Shown here in pieces: positions 27,759 to 36,587 of a stretch of DNA of 64,000 nucleotides (its first letter is position 1; every line of letters starts with the position of its first letter). Position numbers and translations under genes: made by a program. The stretch comes from an uncultured Alteromonadaceae bacterium (GTDB lineage: Bacteria > Pseudomonadota > Gammaproteobacteria > Enterobacterales > Alteromonadaceae), in the NCBI GenBank assembly GCA_947494925.1, contig CANLWS010000006.1:186001-250000 (forward strand), read 5' to 3'. The notes under the pieces were generated by a model that worked only from the letters and a program-made list of their open reading frames with translations, was not told the origin of the DNA and searched no databases.

Positions 27759-28976
27759 ATGAAAATTATTAGTAAATCCAACAAATTAGACAATGTCTGT
27801 TACGACATTAGAGGCCCCATTTTAGGCGAAGCCAAAAAAATGGAGGATGAAGGGCACCGTATTCTTAAACTTAATATAGGAAACCCTGCCCCGTTTGGAT
27901 TTGACGCCCCTGAAGATATATTAAAAGACGTGATCCATAACCTTCCTTCGGCACAGGGATATTCTGAAGCAACGGGCATTTATGCGGCACGCGTTGCGGT
28001 CATGCAGTACTACCAGCAGAAGGATATACGTCATATTTCCGTTGATGATGTTTTCATTGGAAACGGCGTGAGTGAATTAATAGTCATGGCTATGCAAGCG
28101 CTGTTAAATACAGGTGACGAGGTATTACTTCCCAGTCCTGACTACCCGTTGTGGACAGCGGCAGTTAGCTTGTCATCTGGAACTCCAGTTCACTATCGAT
28201 GTGATGAAGAAGCCGGCTGGTTCCCTGATATTGATGATATAAAAAGCAAGATAACCGCTAATACGAAAGCGATAGTTTTAATCAATCCAAATAATCCCAC
28301 TGGTGCCGTATACAGTAAAGAGTTGTTGCAACAGGTTATTGAAGTTGCTCGAGAGCATGGACTGGTTATTCTGAGTGACGAGATTTACGATAAAATTTTG
28401 TATGACGACGCTAAGCACCATTGTATCGCGTCAATGGCGGATGATTTGTTTTTTATCACCTTAAGTGGCTTGTCCAAAAACTATCGCGTTGCAGGCTTCA
28501 GGGCTGGTTGGTTAGTCGTAAGCGGGAACAAGTTGCTCGCAGATAATTATATTGAAGGATTGAATATACTGTCTTCAATGAGGATGTGTGCAAACGTTCC
28601 CTGTCAGCATGCTATTCAGACAGCTTTGGGTGGATATCAAAGTATCAACGATCTCATAGTAGATGGTGGACGATTGAAGCAACAACGCGATTTAGCATCA
28701 GATATGCTAAATCAAATTGATGGAATAACTTGTGTTAAACCAATGGGAGCAATGTACTGTTTTGCCAAAGTGGATAAGAAAAAGTTTGGCATTCAAGATG
28801 ACGAAAAAATGATCCTGGACTTGCTTCGCAAAGAAAAAATATTGTTAGTGCATGGTCGCGCATTCAATTTAACTGATGGCTGTTATTTCCGTTTGGTATT
28901 TCTTCCTCACAAAGACGTACTTAAACCTGCGATTGCACGAATTGAACAGTTCTTTAACTATTACAAACAAGCCTAA
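27759..28976 (+). CDS. alaA: Glutamate--pyruvate aminotransferase AlaA-type
   Basis: A 405-residue class I/II PLP aminotransferase closely resembling E. coli AlaA (YfbQ): N-terminal NVCYDIRGPILGEAKKMEDE, then LKLNIGNPAPFGFDAPED, the PLP lysine in TLSGLSKNYRVAGFRAGW and the arginine in GCYFRLVFLP. It makes alanine from pyruvate and glutamate. It is followed 6 bp later by yfbR, the same pairing as in E. coli. Confidence 0.95.
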   Translation: MKIISKSNKLDNVCYDIRGPILGEAKKMEDEGHRILKLNIGNPAPFGFDAPEDILKDVIHNLPSAQGYSEATGIYAARVAVMQYYQQKDIRHISVDDVFIGNGVSELIVMAMQALLNTGDEVLLPSPDYPLWTAAVSLSSGTPVHYRCDEEAGWFPDIDDIKSKITANTKAIVLINPNNPTGAVYSKELLQQVIEVAREHGLVILSDEIYDKILYDDAKHHCIASMADDLFFITLSGLSKNYRVAGFRAGWLVVSGNKLLADNYIEGLNILSSMRMCANVPCQHAIQTALGGYQSINDLIVDGGRLKQQRDLASDMLNQIDGITCVKPMGAMYCFAKVDKKKFGIQDDEKMILDLLRKEKILLVHGRAFNLTDGCYFRLVFLPHKDVLKPAIARIEQFFNYYKQA

Positions 28977-28982
28977 AATTAC

Positions 28983-29600
28983 ATGTCCGAAACACTAGAA
29001 AATCCTGACAAGAGCCATTTTTTTGCACACCTGGCCAGAATGAAACTAATTAACCGCTGGCCATTGATGCGAAATATCAACACAGAGAATATTCAGGAGC
29101 ACAGTTTACAGGTTGCTATGGTTGCTCACGCACTTGCAATGATCAAAAACAAATACTTTGAAGGAAACCTGGATCCATACAAGATAGCAACTATTGCGAT
29201 GTTTCATGACGTTTCAGAAGTACTGACTGGTGATCTCCCTACGCCGGTAAAATATTATAATCCAGCGATCCAGCAAGAATATAAAAAGATCGAACAGATT
29301 GCCGAGGAAAAGCTAATCGACATGGCCCCTGAAGCCTTTAAACAAGATTACGCGGCTTTAATTGATCACCGTTTTCACAGTGAAGAAGAAGCTTTTATAG
29401 TGAAAGCCGCAGATGTTATTTGTGCCTACTTAAAAACACTTGAAGAACTCTATGCTGGAAATAAAGAATTTCAGTTAGCTAAAAAACGTCTGGATAAAAT
29501 TCTGAAAGAATATCATTCAGAAGAAGTAGACTATTTTATGAAGGCATACGTACCCAGTTTTTCCTTGAGCCTTGATGAAATTACGTTAGAAGATCATTGA
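28983..29600 (+). CDS. yfbR: 5'-deoxynucleotidase YfbR
   Basis: A 205-residue HD-domain phosphohydrolase that removes phosphate from deoxyribonucleoside 5'-monophosphates. Metal ligands: H in [12 protein letters not shown] in [13 protein letters not shown], and D in [10 protein letters not shown]. Substrate-site residues RWPLMRN near the N-terminus match E. coli YfbR. It lies between alaA and a dGTPase, so it is in a dNTP/dNMP-hydrolysing neighbourhood. Confidence 0.94.
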   Translation: MSETLENPDKSHFFAHLARMKLINRWPLMRNINTENIQEHSLQVAMVAHALAMIKNKYFEGNLDPYKIATIAMFHDVSEVLTGDLPTPVKYYNPAIQQEYKKIEQIAEEKLIDMAPEAFKQDYAALIDHRFHSEEEAFIVKAADVICAYLKTLEELYAGNKEFQLAKKRLDKILKEYHSEEVDYFMKAYVPSFSLSLDEITLEDH

Positions 29601-29680
29601 TGGTTTTAATGTGGATTTGAATAATTCAATACTTAAAAAAACAGGCGCTTCTTAGTAATAGCCGATGGGAGAAGGATGAC

Positions 29681-31000
29681 GTGTGGAACGAAAGACGAGC
29701 TATTAATCTAAGTCAGCGAAGTGGCGACCACAGGAATTCATTTCAACGGGATAAAGCAAGAATACTTCACTCAGCAGCATTTCGTCGCTTACAGGCCAAA
29801 ACGCAGGTGCTTGGCGTAGGCATGAGTGATTTTTACCGCACCCGATTAACCCATTCCTTGGAGGCCTCCCAAATAGGCCAGGGAATTTCTGCTCAACTTC
29901 GAAACAAATACCCTGATTTAACCACTGAACTCGACCTCAATGATCATCTGATTGAAGCCTTGTGTCTGGCCCATGACATAGGACATCCGCCTTATGGTCA
30001 CGGAGGCGAAATAGCTTTACATTACATGATGCATCAGCATGGTGGATTTGAAGGAAATGGCCAGACTTTCAGAATTGTTAGTAACCTGGAGCCTTATACA
30101 GCAGAATTTGGTATGAATCTCAGTCGACGAACAATTCTCGGGCTGGTTAAATATCCTAATTTCATAGAAGAATTAGCTAACACTGATTGCCACCCTGACA
30201 AATCCTCACAGCTCAATCACCGGACCATAAAAGCGTCTGACTGGCATCCGCCCAAAGGCTTGTATCGCTGCGACCAGGATGTATTTGATTGGTTACTGCA
30301 ACCTTTTAGCGAAAACGATATCGCACTATTTACTACGTTTAACACCCATCCTGAGAAACACGGTAAAACCTGTTTTAAATCTTTTGATTGCTCCATTATG
30401 GAGCTGGCAGATGATATTGCCTACGGAATTCATGATCTGGAAGATGCGATTGTGATGGGAATTATCCGGCATGAGCAGTTTGTTCAGGAAGTTGTGGAAC
30501 CAATTAAAAAAGTACAATCAAGTGATTTGGGCAAGGAAATTGAGTATTTAGCAACCAAGTTGTTCAGCAATTTCCATCATGAAAGAAAAGACGCCATTGG
30601 TGCTCTAGTCAATCATTTTATAACCGCAATAGAAATTGATACCGTACTTTCAGATTTTGATGAACCAGTACTAAAATTTAATGCGGTGCTACCAGAACAC
30701 CACCATCAGACATTAGATGAGTTCAAAAGATTCGTTTATCGTCGTGTTATCAAAAAACCCGACATTCAATTGTTGGAATACAAAGGCCAACAAGTAGTAA
30801 TTGAATTATTTGAAGCATTTGCATCTGATCCTGAGCGGTTGCTACCGGAGAATACTCGTCAACGTTGGGAGAATACTTGCCTAAATGGCAATGGCCACCG
30901 AGTAATCGCTGATTATATTTCAGGTATGACAGATGGTTTTGCAGCGAGACTTTACGGCGACTTATTTATGCCGAGAAATGGAAGTTTGCAGGTTACTTGA
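29681..31000 (+). CDS. dgt: dGTPase-like dNTP triphosphohydrolase (HD family)
   Basis: A 439-residue HD-domain dNTP triphosphohydrolase. The motif [11 protein letters not shown], the HD motif [15 protein letters not shown], and the distal D in [17 protein letters not shown] are all present. Length fits the non-enterobacterial dGTPase subgroup, which is often annotated as an anti-phage dGTPase. It starts with GTG at 29681, preceded by GAAGGA. It converts dGTP (and perhaps other dNTPs) to nucleoside and tripolyphosphate. It is 80 bp after yfbR. Confidence 0.92.
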   Translation: MWNERRAINLSQRSGDHRNSFQRDKARILHSAAFRRLQAKTQVLGVGMSDFYRTRLTHSLEASQIGQGISAQLRNKYPDLTTELDLNDHLIEALCLAHDIGHPPYGHGGEIALHYMMHQHGGFEGNGQTFRIVSNLEPYTAEFGMNLSRRTILGLVKYPNFIEELANTDCHPDKSSQLNHRTIKASDWHPPKGLYRCDQDVFDWLLQPFSENDIALFTTFNTHPEKHGKTCFKSFDCSIMELADDIAYGIHDLEDAIVMGIIRHEQFVQEVVEPIKKVQSSDLGKEIEYLATKLFSNFHHERKDAIGALVNHFITAIEIDTVLSDFDEPVLKFNAVLPEHHHQTLDEFKRFVYRRVIKKPDIQLLEYKGQQVVIELFEAFASDPERLLPENTRQRWENTCLNGNGHRVIADYISGMTDGFAARLYGDLFMPRNGSLQVT

Positions 31001-31089
31001 GACACTGTGATAAAAATGTGATGGAATTTTTGCACTAAAAGACCGCTCTTACGTAGATATATTAACTGTTTCAGAATTAAGTGGTCCAC

Positions 31090-32094
31090 ATGCTGATTAA
31101 AAAACCAGGCTCAAGTCACATTAAAGAACATGAAGTAACTGATGAATCTATCTACAGAGGTAGACGTCAAATACTTAAGTCTATGGGATTCGTAGGAGCA
31201 AGTGCACTTTTAGCTAGCCCCCATAGCCAGGCTATTAGTTGGTTTGGGAAAGATGATGATGAAGTGTTCGTCACTTCACCATTGTCATTTAATAGTGTTG
31301 ACAAATATAAATCGGACGAAAAACTAACGCCTGAAGCAAAAGTGACAACTCACAACAATTTTTACGAATTCGGCACAGGAAAATCCGATCCCGCAGCAAA
31401 GGCTCAAGGGTTTAAAGTTGATCCCTGGACACTTCAGATAGGTGGATTAGTGGAGAAGCCACTTACTTTAGGTTATGAAGATCTAACTACTCGCTTCCCA
31501 TTAGAAGAACGAATATATAGGTTGCGGTGTGTTGAGGCATGGTCAATGGTGATCCCGTGGATCGGTTTTCCTTTGGCAAGCATATTGTCAGAGGTTAAAC
31601 CTCTCAGTTCAGCTAAGTACGTTGCCTTTGAAACACTTGAAGACAAGGAACAGATGCCCGGTCAGCGTAGTCGCTTTGTCGGTGGTGGCGTTGATTACCC
31701 TTACGTAGAAGGTTTACGCCTTGACGAGGCTGCTCACCCTCTTACGTTAATGTCAGTAGGGCTTTATGGAAAAACGCTGCCTCCGCAAAATGGTGCACCC
31801 ATAAGATTAGTGGTTCCTTGGAAATATGGGTTTAAAAGTATTAAATCCATCGTAAAAATAACCCTAACTGACCGTGAACCACCCACTTCCTGGAATAGAT
31901 TGATCCCTGCTGAATACGGATTTTATGCAAATGTAAATCCCAAGGTCGATCACCCTCGCTGGAGTCAGGCGCGAGAAAGGCGCATTACTACGGGTGGACT
32001 GTTAAGCCGCAACAGAATAGAAACCAAAATGTTTAATGGTTATGACGAGGTAGCGCCTTTGTACAAGGGCATGGATCTCAGACGATATTACTAA
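31090..32094 (+). CDS. msrP: Periplasmic methionine sulfoxide reductase catalytic subunit MsrP
   Basis: A 334-residue molybdopterin enzyme (YedY) repairing methionine sulfoxide in periplasmic proteins. Tat signal [10 protein letters not shown] at about residues 24-33; the molybdenum-ligand cysteine in [15 protein letters not shown]; strong match to E. coli through [22 protein letters not shown] and [17 protein letters not shown]. The ATG at 31090 is preferred to the GTG at 31081, which would add three residues without a better ribosome-binding site. Followed 27 bp later by its membrane partner msrQ. Confidence 0.96.
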   Translation: MLIKKPGSSHIKEHEVTDESIYRGRRQILKSMGFVGASALLASPHSQAISWFGKDDDEVFVTSPLSFNSVDKYKSDEKLTPEAKVTTHNNFYEFGTGKSDPAAKAQGFKVDPWTLQIGGLVEKPLTLGYEDLTTRFPLEERIYRLRCVEAWSMVIPWIGFPLASILSEVKPLSSAKYVAFETLEDKEQMPGQRSRFVGGGVDYPYVEGLRLDEAAHPLTLMSVGLYGKTLPPQNGAPIRLVVPWKYGFKSIKSIVKITLTDREPPTSWNRLIPAEYGFYANVNPKVDHPRWSQARERRITTGGLLSRNRIETKMFNGYDEVAPLYKGMDLRRYY

Positions 32095-32121
32095 ACACTT
32101 TCTGAAGTAGAATTCTTATCA

Positions 32122-32751
32122 ATGATACGCTTGTCAGCTAAGCATCTGTTACTGCTTAAAACCATTATTCATCTAGGTTCATTGGTGCCATTGATACTGA
32201 CATTTTATCAGGCAGTGAATGACCAACTTGGTGGTGATCCGGTAGAGGCATTACTGCATTTTACCGGTATTGGTGCATTTAACCTGCTATTGCTGTCATT
32301 GACGGTAAGTCCGCTGGCAAAATTTTTAAAAATAGGCATGTTGATCAGAACAAGAAGATTGATTGGTATATATGCTTTTGTTTATGCACTATCCCACTTT
32401 TTAAGCTTTATCTTTTTTGAGTTGCAGCTTGAGTGGTCACTACTAATTTCTGAAATAATCGAACGCCCTTACATAACGGTTGGCTTTGCTGCCCTGGTGA
32501 TATTGCTACTTATGACCGCGACTTCTGCGCAAAAAGTACAACAACGCCTAGGTAAATACTGGCAAAAACTCCATAACTGGGTGTATTTGTCAGCTCTACT
32601 AATCGCTCTGCACTACATATGGTCAGTTAAATCCGATATTACCCAACCGATTATCTACTGGGTTATTTTGATATTCTTGCTGTTGTTGCGTAAAGACAAG
32701 TTCATTAAACCTTTAAAAAAGACTAAAAAAACAACAAAAAGACTTGCATGA
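32122..32751 (+). CDS. msrQ: MsrPQ system heme-binding membrane subunit MsrQ
   Basis: A 209-residue ferric-reductase-like membrane protein (YedZ) with about six membrane helices; heme-ligand histidines are expected in ALSHFLSF, KLHNWVYL and IALHYIW. The conserved segment RTRRLIGIYAFVYALSHF identifies the family. It passes electrons from the quinone pool or a flavin reductase to MsrP. Confidence 0.95.
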   Translation: MIRLSAKHLLLLKTIIHLGSLVPLILTFYQAVNDQLGGDPVEALLHFTGIGAFNLLLLSLTVSPLAKFLKIGMLIRTRRLIGIYAFVYALSHFLSFIFFELQLEWSLLISEIIERPYITVGFAALVILLLMTATSAQKVQQRLGKYWQKLHNWVYLSALLIALHYIWSVKSDITQPIIYWVILIFLLLLRKDKFIKPLKKTKKTTKRLA

Positions 32752-32768
32752 TTTTTTATACAGTACTA

Positions 32769-32799
32769 CTGTATACCCATACACTGTATATATAAACAT
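32769..32799 (+). promoter_or_regulatory. Two overlapping LexA (SOS) boxes upstream of the sulA-like gene
   Basis: CTGT-N8-ACAC at 32769-32784 and CTGT-N8-ACAT at 32784-32799 overlap by one base and end 15 bp before the start codon at 32814. The second, with its flanks, agrees with the enterobacterial consensus TACTGTATATATATACAGTA at about 17 of 20 positions. A further ACAG half-site lies just upstream (ATACAG then TACTA then CTGTAT). Confidence 0.75.
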
Positions 32800-32813
32800 T
32801 AAACGGAACAATC

Positions 32814-33197
32814 ATGGCAAGTTTATCTCTTATTAATACAATGACACTTCCTTCGGTAAAACAGTTGAATACTAATGCTATTTTGCCAAAACTGGATCCT
32901 CTGACATTCCACCAACCAGGTAAATGGACTTATCTAATCGCAAATTCAATCCAGGTTAAGCAAGCTACAGATCATTTTATCAGACTGAACAAACCCGAAG
33001 ACGACAAAGTATTTGAATGGGTAGAAAAACTTGTTTGTGGAAAACAGTGTTCATCAATATTTGTTGAGAATCTTGACGTAAATGACAGCCGTTTTGCTCA
33101 TATCAAATTTTTATGCAAAATGTACAAGGTCATTCTTATTAATTTGACTACTGAAGAAAACTTACCAGATAATGTGGTTTTGGGTCCTTGGCATTAA
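32814..33197 (+). CDS. sulA: SulA-like SOS cell-division inhibitor
   Basis: A 127-residue protein. Similarity to SulA is modest but in order: GKWTYLIANS corresponds to the SRWQLWL strand, VFEWVEKLVCGKQCSSIFVE to the VESMVRALRTGNYSVV helix-strand, and the protein ends with a short tail finishing in histidine. Two LexA boxes sit in its promoter, which strongly supports SOS control. It would bind FtsZ and delay septation after DNA damage. It lacks the long N-terminal extension of E. coli SulA (169 residues). The gene symbol is provisional. Confidence 0.65.
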   Translation: MASLSLINTMTLPSVKQLNTNAILPKLDPLTFHQPGKWTYLIANSIQVKQATDHFIRLNKPEDDKVFEWVEKLVCGKQCSSIFVENLDVNDSRFAHIKFLCKMYKVILINLTTEENLPDNVVLGPWH

Positions 33198-33286
33198 TTC
33201 GATAACTAGAATGATTAAACAACTTTAGTCATCTGTTTCGCTAATTTCAGGACTTATCTTCAACCATACAGATTAGTGATAATTCT

Positions 33287-33763
33287 ATGGGTAAGTTATG
33301 TTATTGCGGATCTGAACAGCTATTTTCTACCTGTTGTGAGCCCTATATTTTAAACCACAGTAAACCGCCTTCTGCCGAAGGCTTAATGCGCTCAAGGTAC
33401 TCAGCCTATGCCGCAAAAAATTACCAATATATCTTCGACACCTACGCAGCAGATTGCAGGTCAAATTTTACACCCAAAGATCTTGCTATTAATGACGAAG
33501 GTACTCGTTGGTTAAAACTAAACGTGTTAAATACTTCAAGCCAATCTCGCAGCGCAATTGTTGAGTTCAAAGCATTTTACCTGAGTAATAAACTGTTTTA
33601 CGTTATGCATGAAATATCAGAGTTTATCTTTGCAAAAGATCAATGGTTTTATACGACCGGTGTATCAGTCGAAAATAAGGCAATTCCCCAGCCAGGCAGG
33701 AATGAGACCTGTTTCTGTGGACGCGATAAAAAATTCAAAAAATGTTGCGGAAAACTTTCTTGA
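33287..33763 (+). CDS. YchJ family protein with two SEC-C zinc motifs
   Basis: A 158-residue UPF0225/YchJ protein. The N-terminal SEC-C motif CYCGSEQLFSTCC (residues 5-17), the conserved SAEGLMRSRYSAYA (about 29-42), and the C-terminal SEC-C motif CFCGRDKKFKKCC (about 142-154) are intact. It is a small cytosolic zinc-binding protein; the cellular role is not established. It appears monocistronic. Confidence 0.9.
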   Translation: MGKLCYCGSEQLFSTCCEPYILNHSKPPSAEGLMRSRYSAYAAKNYQYIFDTYAADCRSNFTPKDLAINDEGTRWLKLNVLNTSSQSRSAIVEFKAFYLSNKLFYVMHEISEFIFAKDQWFYTTGVSVENKAIPQPGRNETCFCGRDKKFKKCCGKLS

Positions 33764-33994
33764 CTAATTAGTCAATTTCTTCTTGCTATTTCTTTTTATT
33801 CTGGTAATTATATTTACCGCTCGTGAATTCATTATGATTTACGTAGCGAGTCATAAACTAACCAAAATAATATAGGAGGTCAAAGGCTAAATAACTACCC
33901 CACTAAATAAACATAATAATAATTCGCCCTATGCAGCCTAAAAGGCCATTTAACAAAAAATATAAGCATAAGGGTGGCAACAATAGGAAAGACT

Positions 33995-36472
33995 ATGAAA
34001 TATAATCGTACCATGACGGTAGGTGCTGTTGCGCTTGCTGTTGCATCAAGTTTTTCAGTTTCCAGTACTGAAATATCGTTCGAAGAAGTCGCCAATACAA
34101 TTGGTTCCCAAAATAAAAACAATCCAATCAAACAAAGTTCAGACAATGTAGCTAATCAAAGTACATCAATTTCAGAGTTTGCCCAGTGGAGAGACAAAAC
34201 CACTAAAGCACGCAAAGAAAATGTCACGGATCAGTTTATCGTTACTTTTGAAAGAGAGGAATACTCTGAACAACTCCTTGGATTGACTTCTAAGTCATCC
34301 GCCAGTTCCGACAACAAGATATTGAAGTCTTTAAGTCGCTCAATGGGTGAAGATGTCACTGTAGTCAAATCCATGGGTCAAGGAAAACTAGTCCTGTCCA
34401 TCGGTAAAGCCGTAAATCAAAACACCGCTTCAGCTATGGCAAATACATTGATCAAAAACCCAATGGTCAATAATGCAGAACCCGATCCCCGACGTTACCC
34501 TATGGCTGAAAATCAACCTTGGGGCATCAGTGCTGTTCAGGCGGATCAGGTATCTGATAATGAATCCGGAAATATGACGGTTTGCGTTATTGACTCTGGA
34601 TATGACATTAACAACCCTGATTTAAGCGGAAACCTGGTGTCGGGAACCAATGATAGCGGAACAGGAAGTTGGTCAACACCTGGTGGTTCTCACGGTTCGC
34701 ATGTAGCAGGAACTATTGCCGCAATCAACAATACTGAAGGTGTAGTGGGTGTACTGCCCAATCAGAACGTTAATTTACACATTATTAAAGTATTTAACGC
34801 TAGTGGCTGGGCTTATAGTAGCGACTTAGTTGGTGCAATCGATAAATGCTCCGATGCTGGTGCAAATGTCGTCAATATGTCCTTGGGCGGTGCAGGTTCT
34901 TCAAATGCGGAACGAAATAGCTTGCAAAGCTTTTATGACAACGGGATTCTTTTAGTCGCTGCGGCAGGAAATGACGGTGATTCGAGTCTTTCTTACCCAG
35001 CTTCCTATGACTCTGTCATTTCAGTCGCAGCAGTTGATGAAACCGGGCAACACGCGGAGTTTTCACAATATACCAGCCAGGTTGAACTATCCGGTCCTGG
35101 TGAGGCAATTCTTTCTACCGTGGGTATTAACGACGGCAGACAGGGTTACATTTCCTATGGAAGCATAAGCCTGGGTGACGACGATGTATTGCCCCCTACT
35201 CGCTTTGTTCAAAACGGTAGTAACTTCGATGTCACTAATGTTAATGGCAGTGCCAGCGGAGAACTTTCTAGTTGCTCTAGATCAGGAGCGACCTATTCTT
35301 GTGGAAGTATGAGTGGCAAAATATGTGTCGCTGAACGCCACTCTAATCAGGCAGGAAGCAGTTATCCAGAAATCGATCCGGCAAAGGCCTGTGCTGACGC
35401 TGGAGCTAGCGGAGTCATAGTATTCAGCAACAGTGAACGCCCTGGACTTCAAAATCCTTTCCTTGTTGATGCAAATGCAGATGTTTCTGTTCCGGTGGTT
35501 TCTGTCAACAGAACAACTGGGCAACAGCTTATTGCTGCGGCTGGTCAAAATGCAACTTTACAGGTAGCTGGTAACACAGACTATGCATATTACAATGGAA
35601 CATCTATGGCCACGCCTCACGTTGCTGGTGTTGCAGCTCTAGCATGGAGCAAAAACCCAACATGTACAGCTGCACAAGTGCGTCAGGCATTAACCACAAC
35701 AGCGTTGGACTTGGACTCTGCCGGTCGCGATAATCGCACTGGTTATGGGATGGTTCAAACTAAAGCAGCGTCAGACTACATGGCAACACTATGTAGCACA
35801 GGCGGTGGAACTGGTGGTACTGGTTCTGATGTTTTAGAAAATGGTGTTGCTAAAACATCTTTAACTGCTGCAAAAGATGCACAGTTAAGTTTTACTATTG
35901 ACGTTCCGGCAGGCGCGACTGACTTGTCTTTCGCAATGTCAGGTGGTTCAGGTGATGCTGATCTTTATGTTAGTTTTGGCGCTGCACCTACAACATCTAA
36001 CTACGAATGTCGTTCCTGGAATTCAGGTAACGCAGAAAACTGTGATTTTAGCTCACCTTCTGCTGGTACCTATCATGTTCTGGTAAATGCTTATTCAGCA
36101 TTTTCAGGTGCCAGTTTAACAGCCAGCTTTACAGAACCATCCAATGGCGGCGGTTCAGGTGGTGCAACAGGAAGTACAGCTCAGGTGACAGATATTTCTG
36201 CTACACGTAACAACTGGCAATATTACACTTGGGATGTACCAGCAGGAATGTCAACGCTTTCATTTGTGACTAGTGGTGGCAGCGGTGACGGTGATTTGTA
36301 CATCAGACTGGGAAGTCAGCCTACAACCTCTCAGTATAACTGCAGAAGTTGGGAATCAGGTAACAACGAAACTTGTACCATCACTAATCCTCAAGCAGGA
36401 ACCTGGCATATTGGTATACAAGCTTACAGAACATTCTCCGGAATGACGTTGGATGCAGCCTATAATCCGTAA
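33995..36472 (+). CDS. Secreted subtilisin-like S8 protease with PA insert and two C-terminal PPC domains
   Basis: An 825-residue exported protease. Signal peptide 1-24; inhibitor I9-like propeptide about 75-170; S8 catalytic domain with Asp in VCVIDSGYD (about 200), His in SHGSHVAGT (about 233) and Ser in NGTSMATPHVAG (about 537). A PA domain with cysteines is inserted before the Ser (about 400-520). Two PPC domains, linked by GTGGTG and GGGSGG spacers, form residues about 612-825. The start is the ATG at 33995 because AGGAAAG precedes it; the longer frame begins at 33974. PPC-tailed S8 proteases of marine bacteria leave by the type II system and the PPC domains are often cleaved off. Confidence 0.93.
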   Translation: MKYNRTMTVGAVALAVASSFSVSSTEISFEEVANTIGSQNKNNPIKQSSDNVANQSTSISEFAQWRDKTTKARKENVTDQFIVTFEREEYSEQLLGLTSKSSASSDNKILKSLSRSMGEDVTVVKSMGQGKLVLSIGKAVNQNTASAMANTLIKNPMVNNAEPDPRRYPMAENQPWGISAVQADQVSDNESGNMTVCVIDSGYDINNPDLSGNLVSGTNDSGTGSWSTPGGSHGSHVAGTIAAINNTEGVVGVLPNQNVNLHIIKVFNASGWAYSSDLVGAIDKCSDAGANVVNMSLGGAGSSNAERNSLQSFYDNGILLVAAAGNDGDSSLSYPASYDSVISVAAVDETGQHAEFSQYTSQVELSGPGEAILSTVGINDGRQGYISYGSISLGDDDVLPPTRFVQNGSNFDVTNVNGSASGELSSCSRSGATYSCGSMSGKICVAERHSNQAGSSYPEIDPAKACADAGASGVIVFSNSERPGLQNPFLVDANADVSVPVVSVNRTTGQQLIAAAGQNATLQVAGNTDYAYYNGTSMATPHVAGVAALAWSKNPTCTAAQVRQALTTTALDLDSAGRDNRTGYGMVQTKAASDYMATLCSTGGGTGGTGSDVLENGVAKTSLTAAKDAQLSFTIDVPAGATDLSFAMSGGSGDADLYVSFGAAPTTSNYECRSWNSGNAENCDFSSPSAGTYHVLVNAYSAFSGASLTASFTEPSNGGGSGGATGSTAQVTDISATRNNWQYYTWDVPAGMSTLSFVTSGGSGDGDLYIRLGSQPTTSQYNCRSWESGNNETCTITNPQAGTWHIGIQAYRTFSGMTLDAAYNP

Positions 36473-36496
36473 CGTATTTGGCTAACATGACTGAAT

Positions 36497-36524
36497 TAAA
36501 AGCCAGCTATTGCTGGCTTTTTTT
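36497..36524 (+). terminator. Intrinsic terminator after the S8 protease gene
   Basis: AGCCAGC (36501-36507), loop TATT, GCTGGCT (36512-36518) followed by six further T residues; 25 bp past the stop. Confidence 0.92.
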
Positions 36525-36587
36525 CGCATTCAATAAACTTCGTTTTTCCTTCCTTACATAATACAATTTTTAACTGCATTTTTATCT

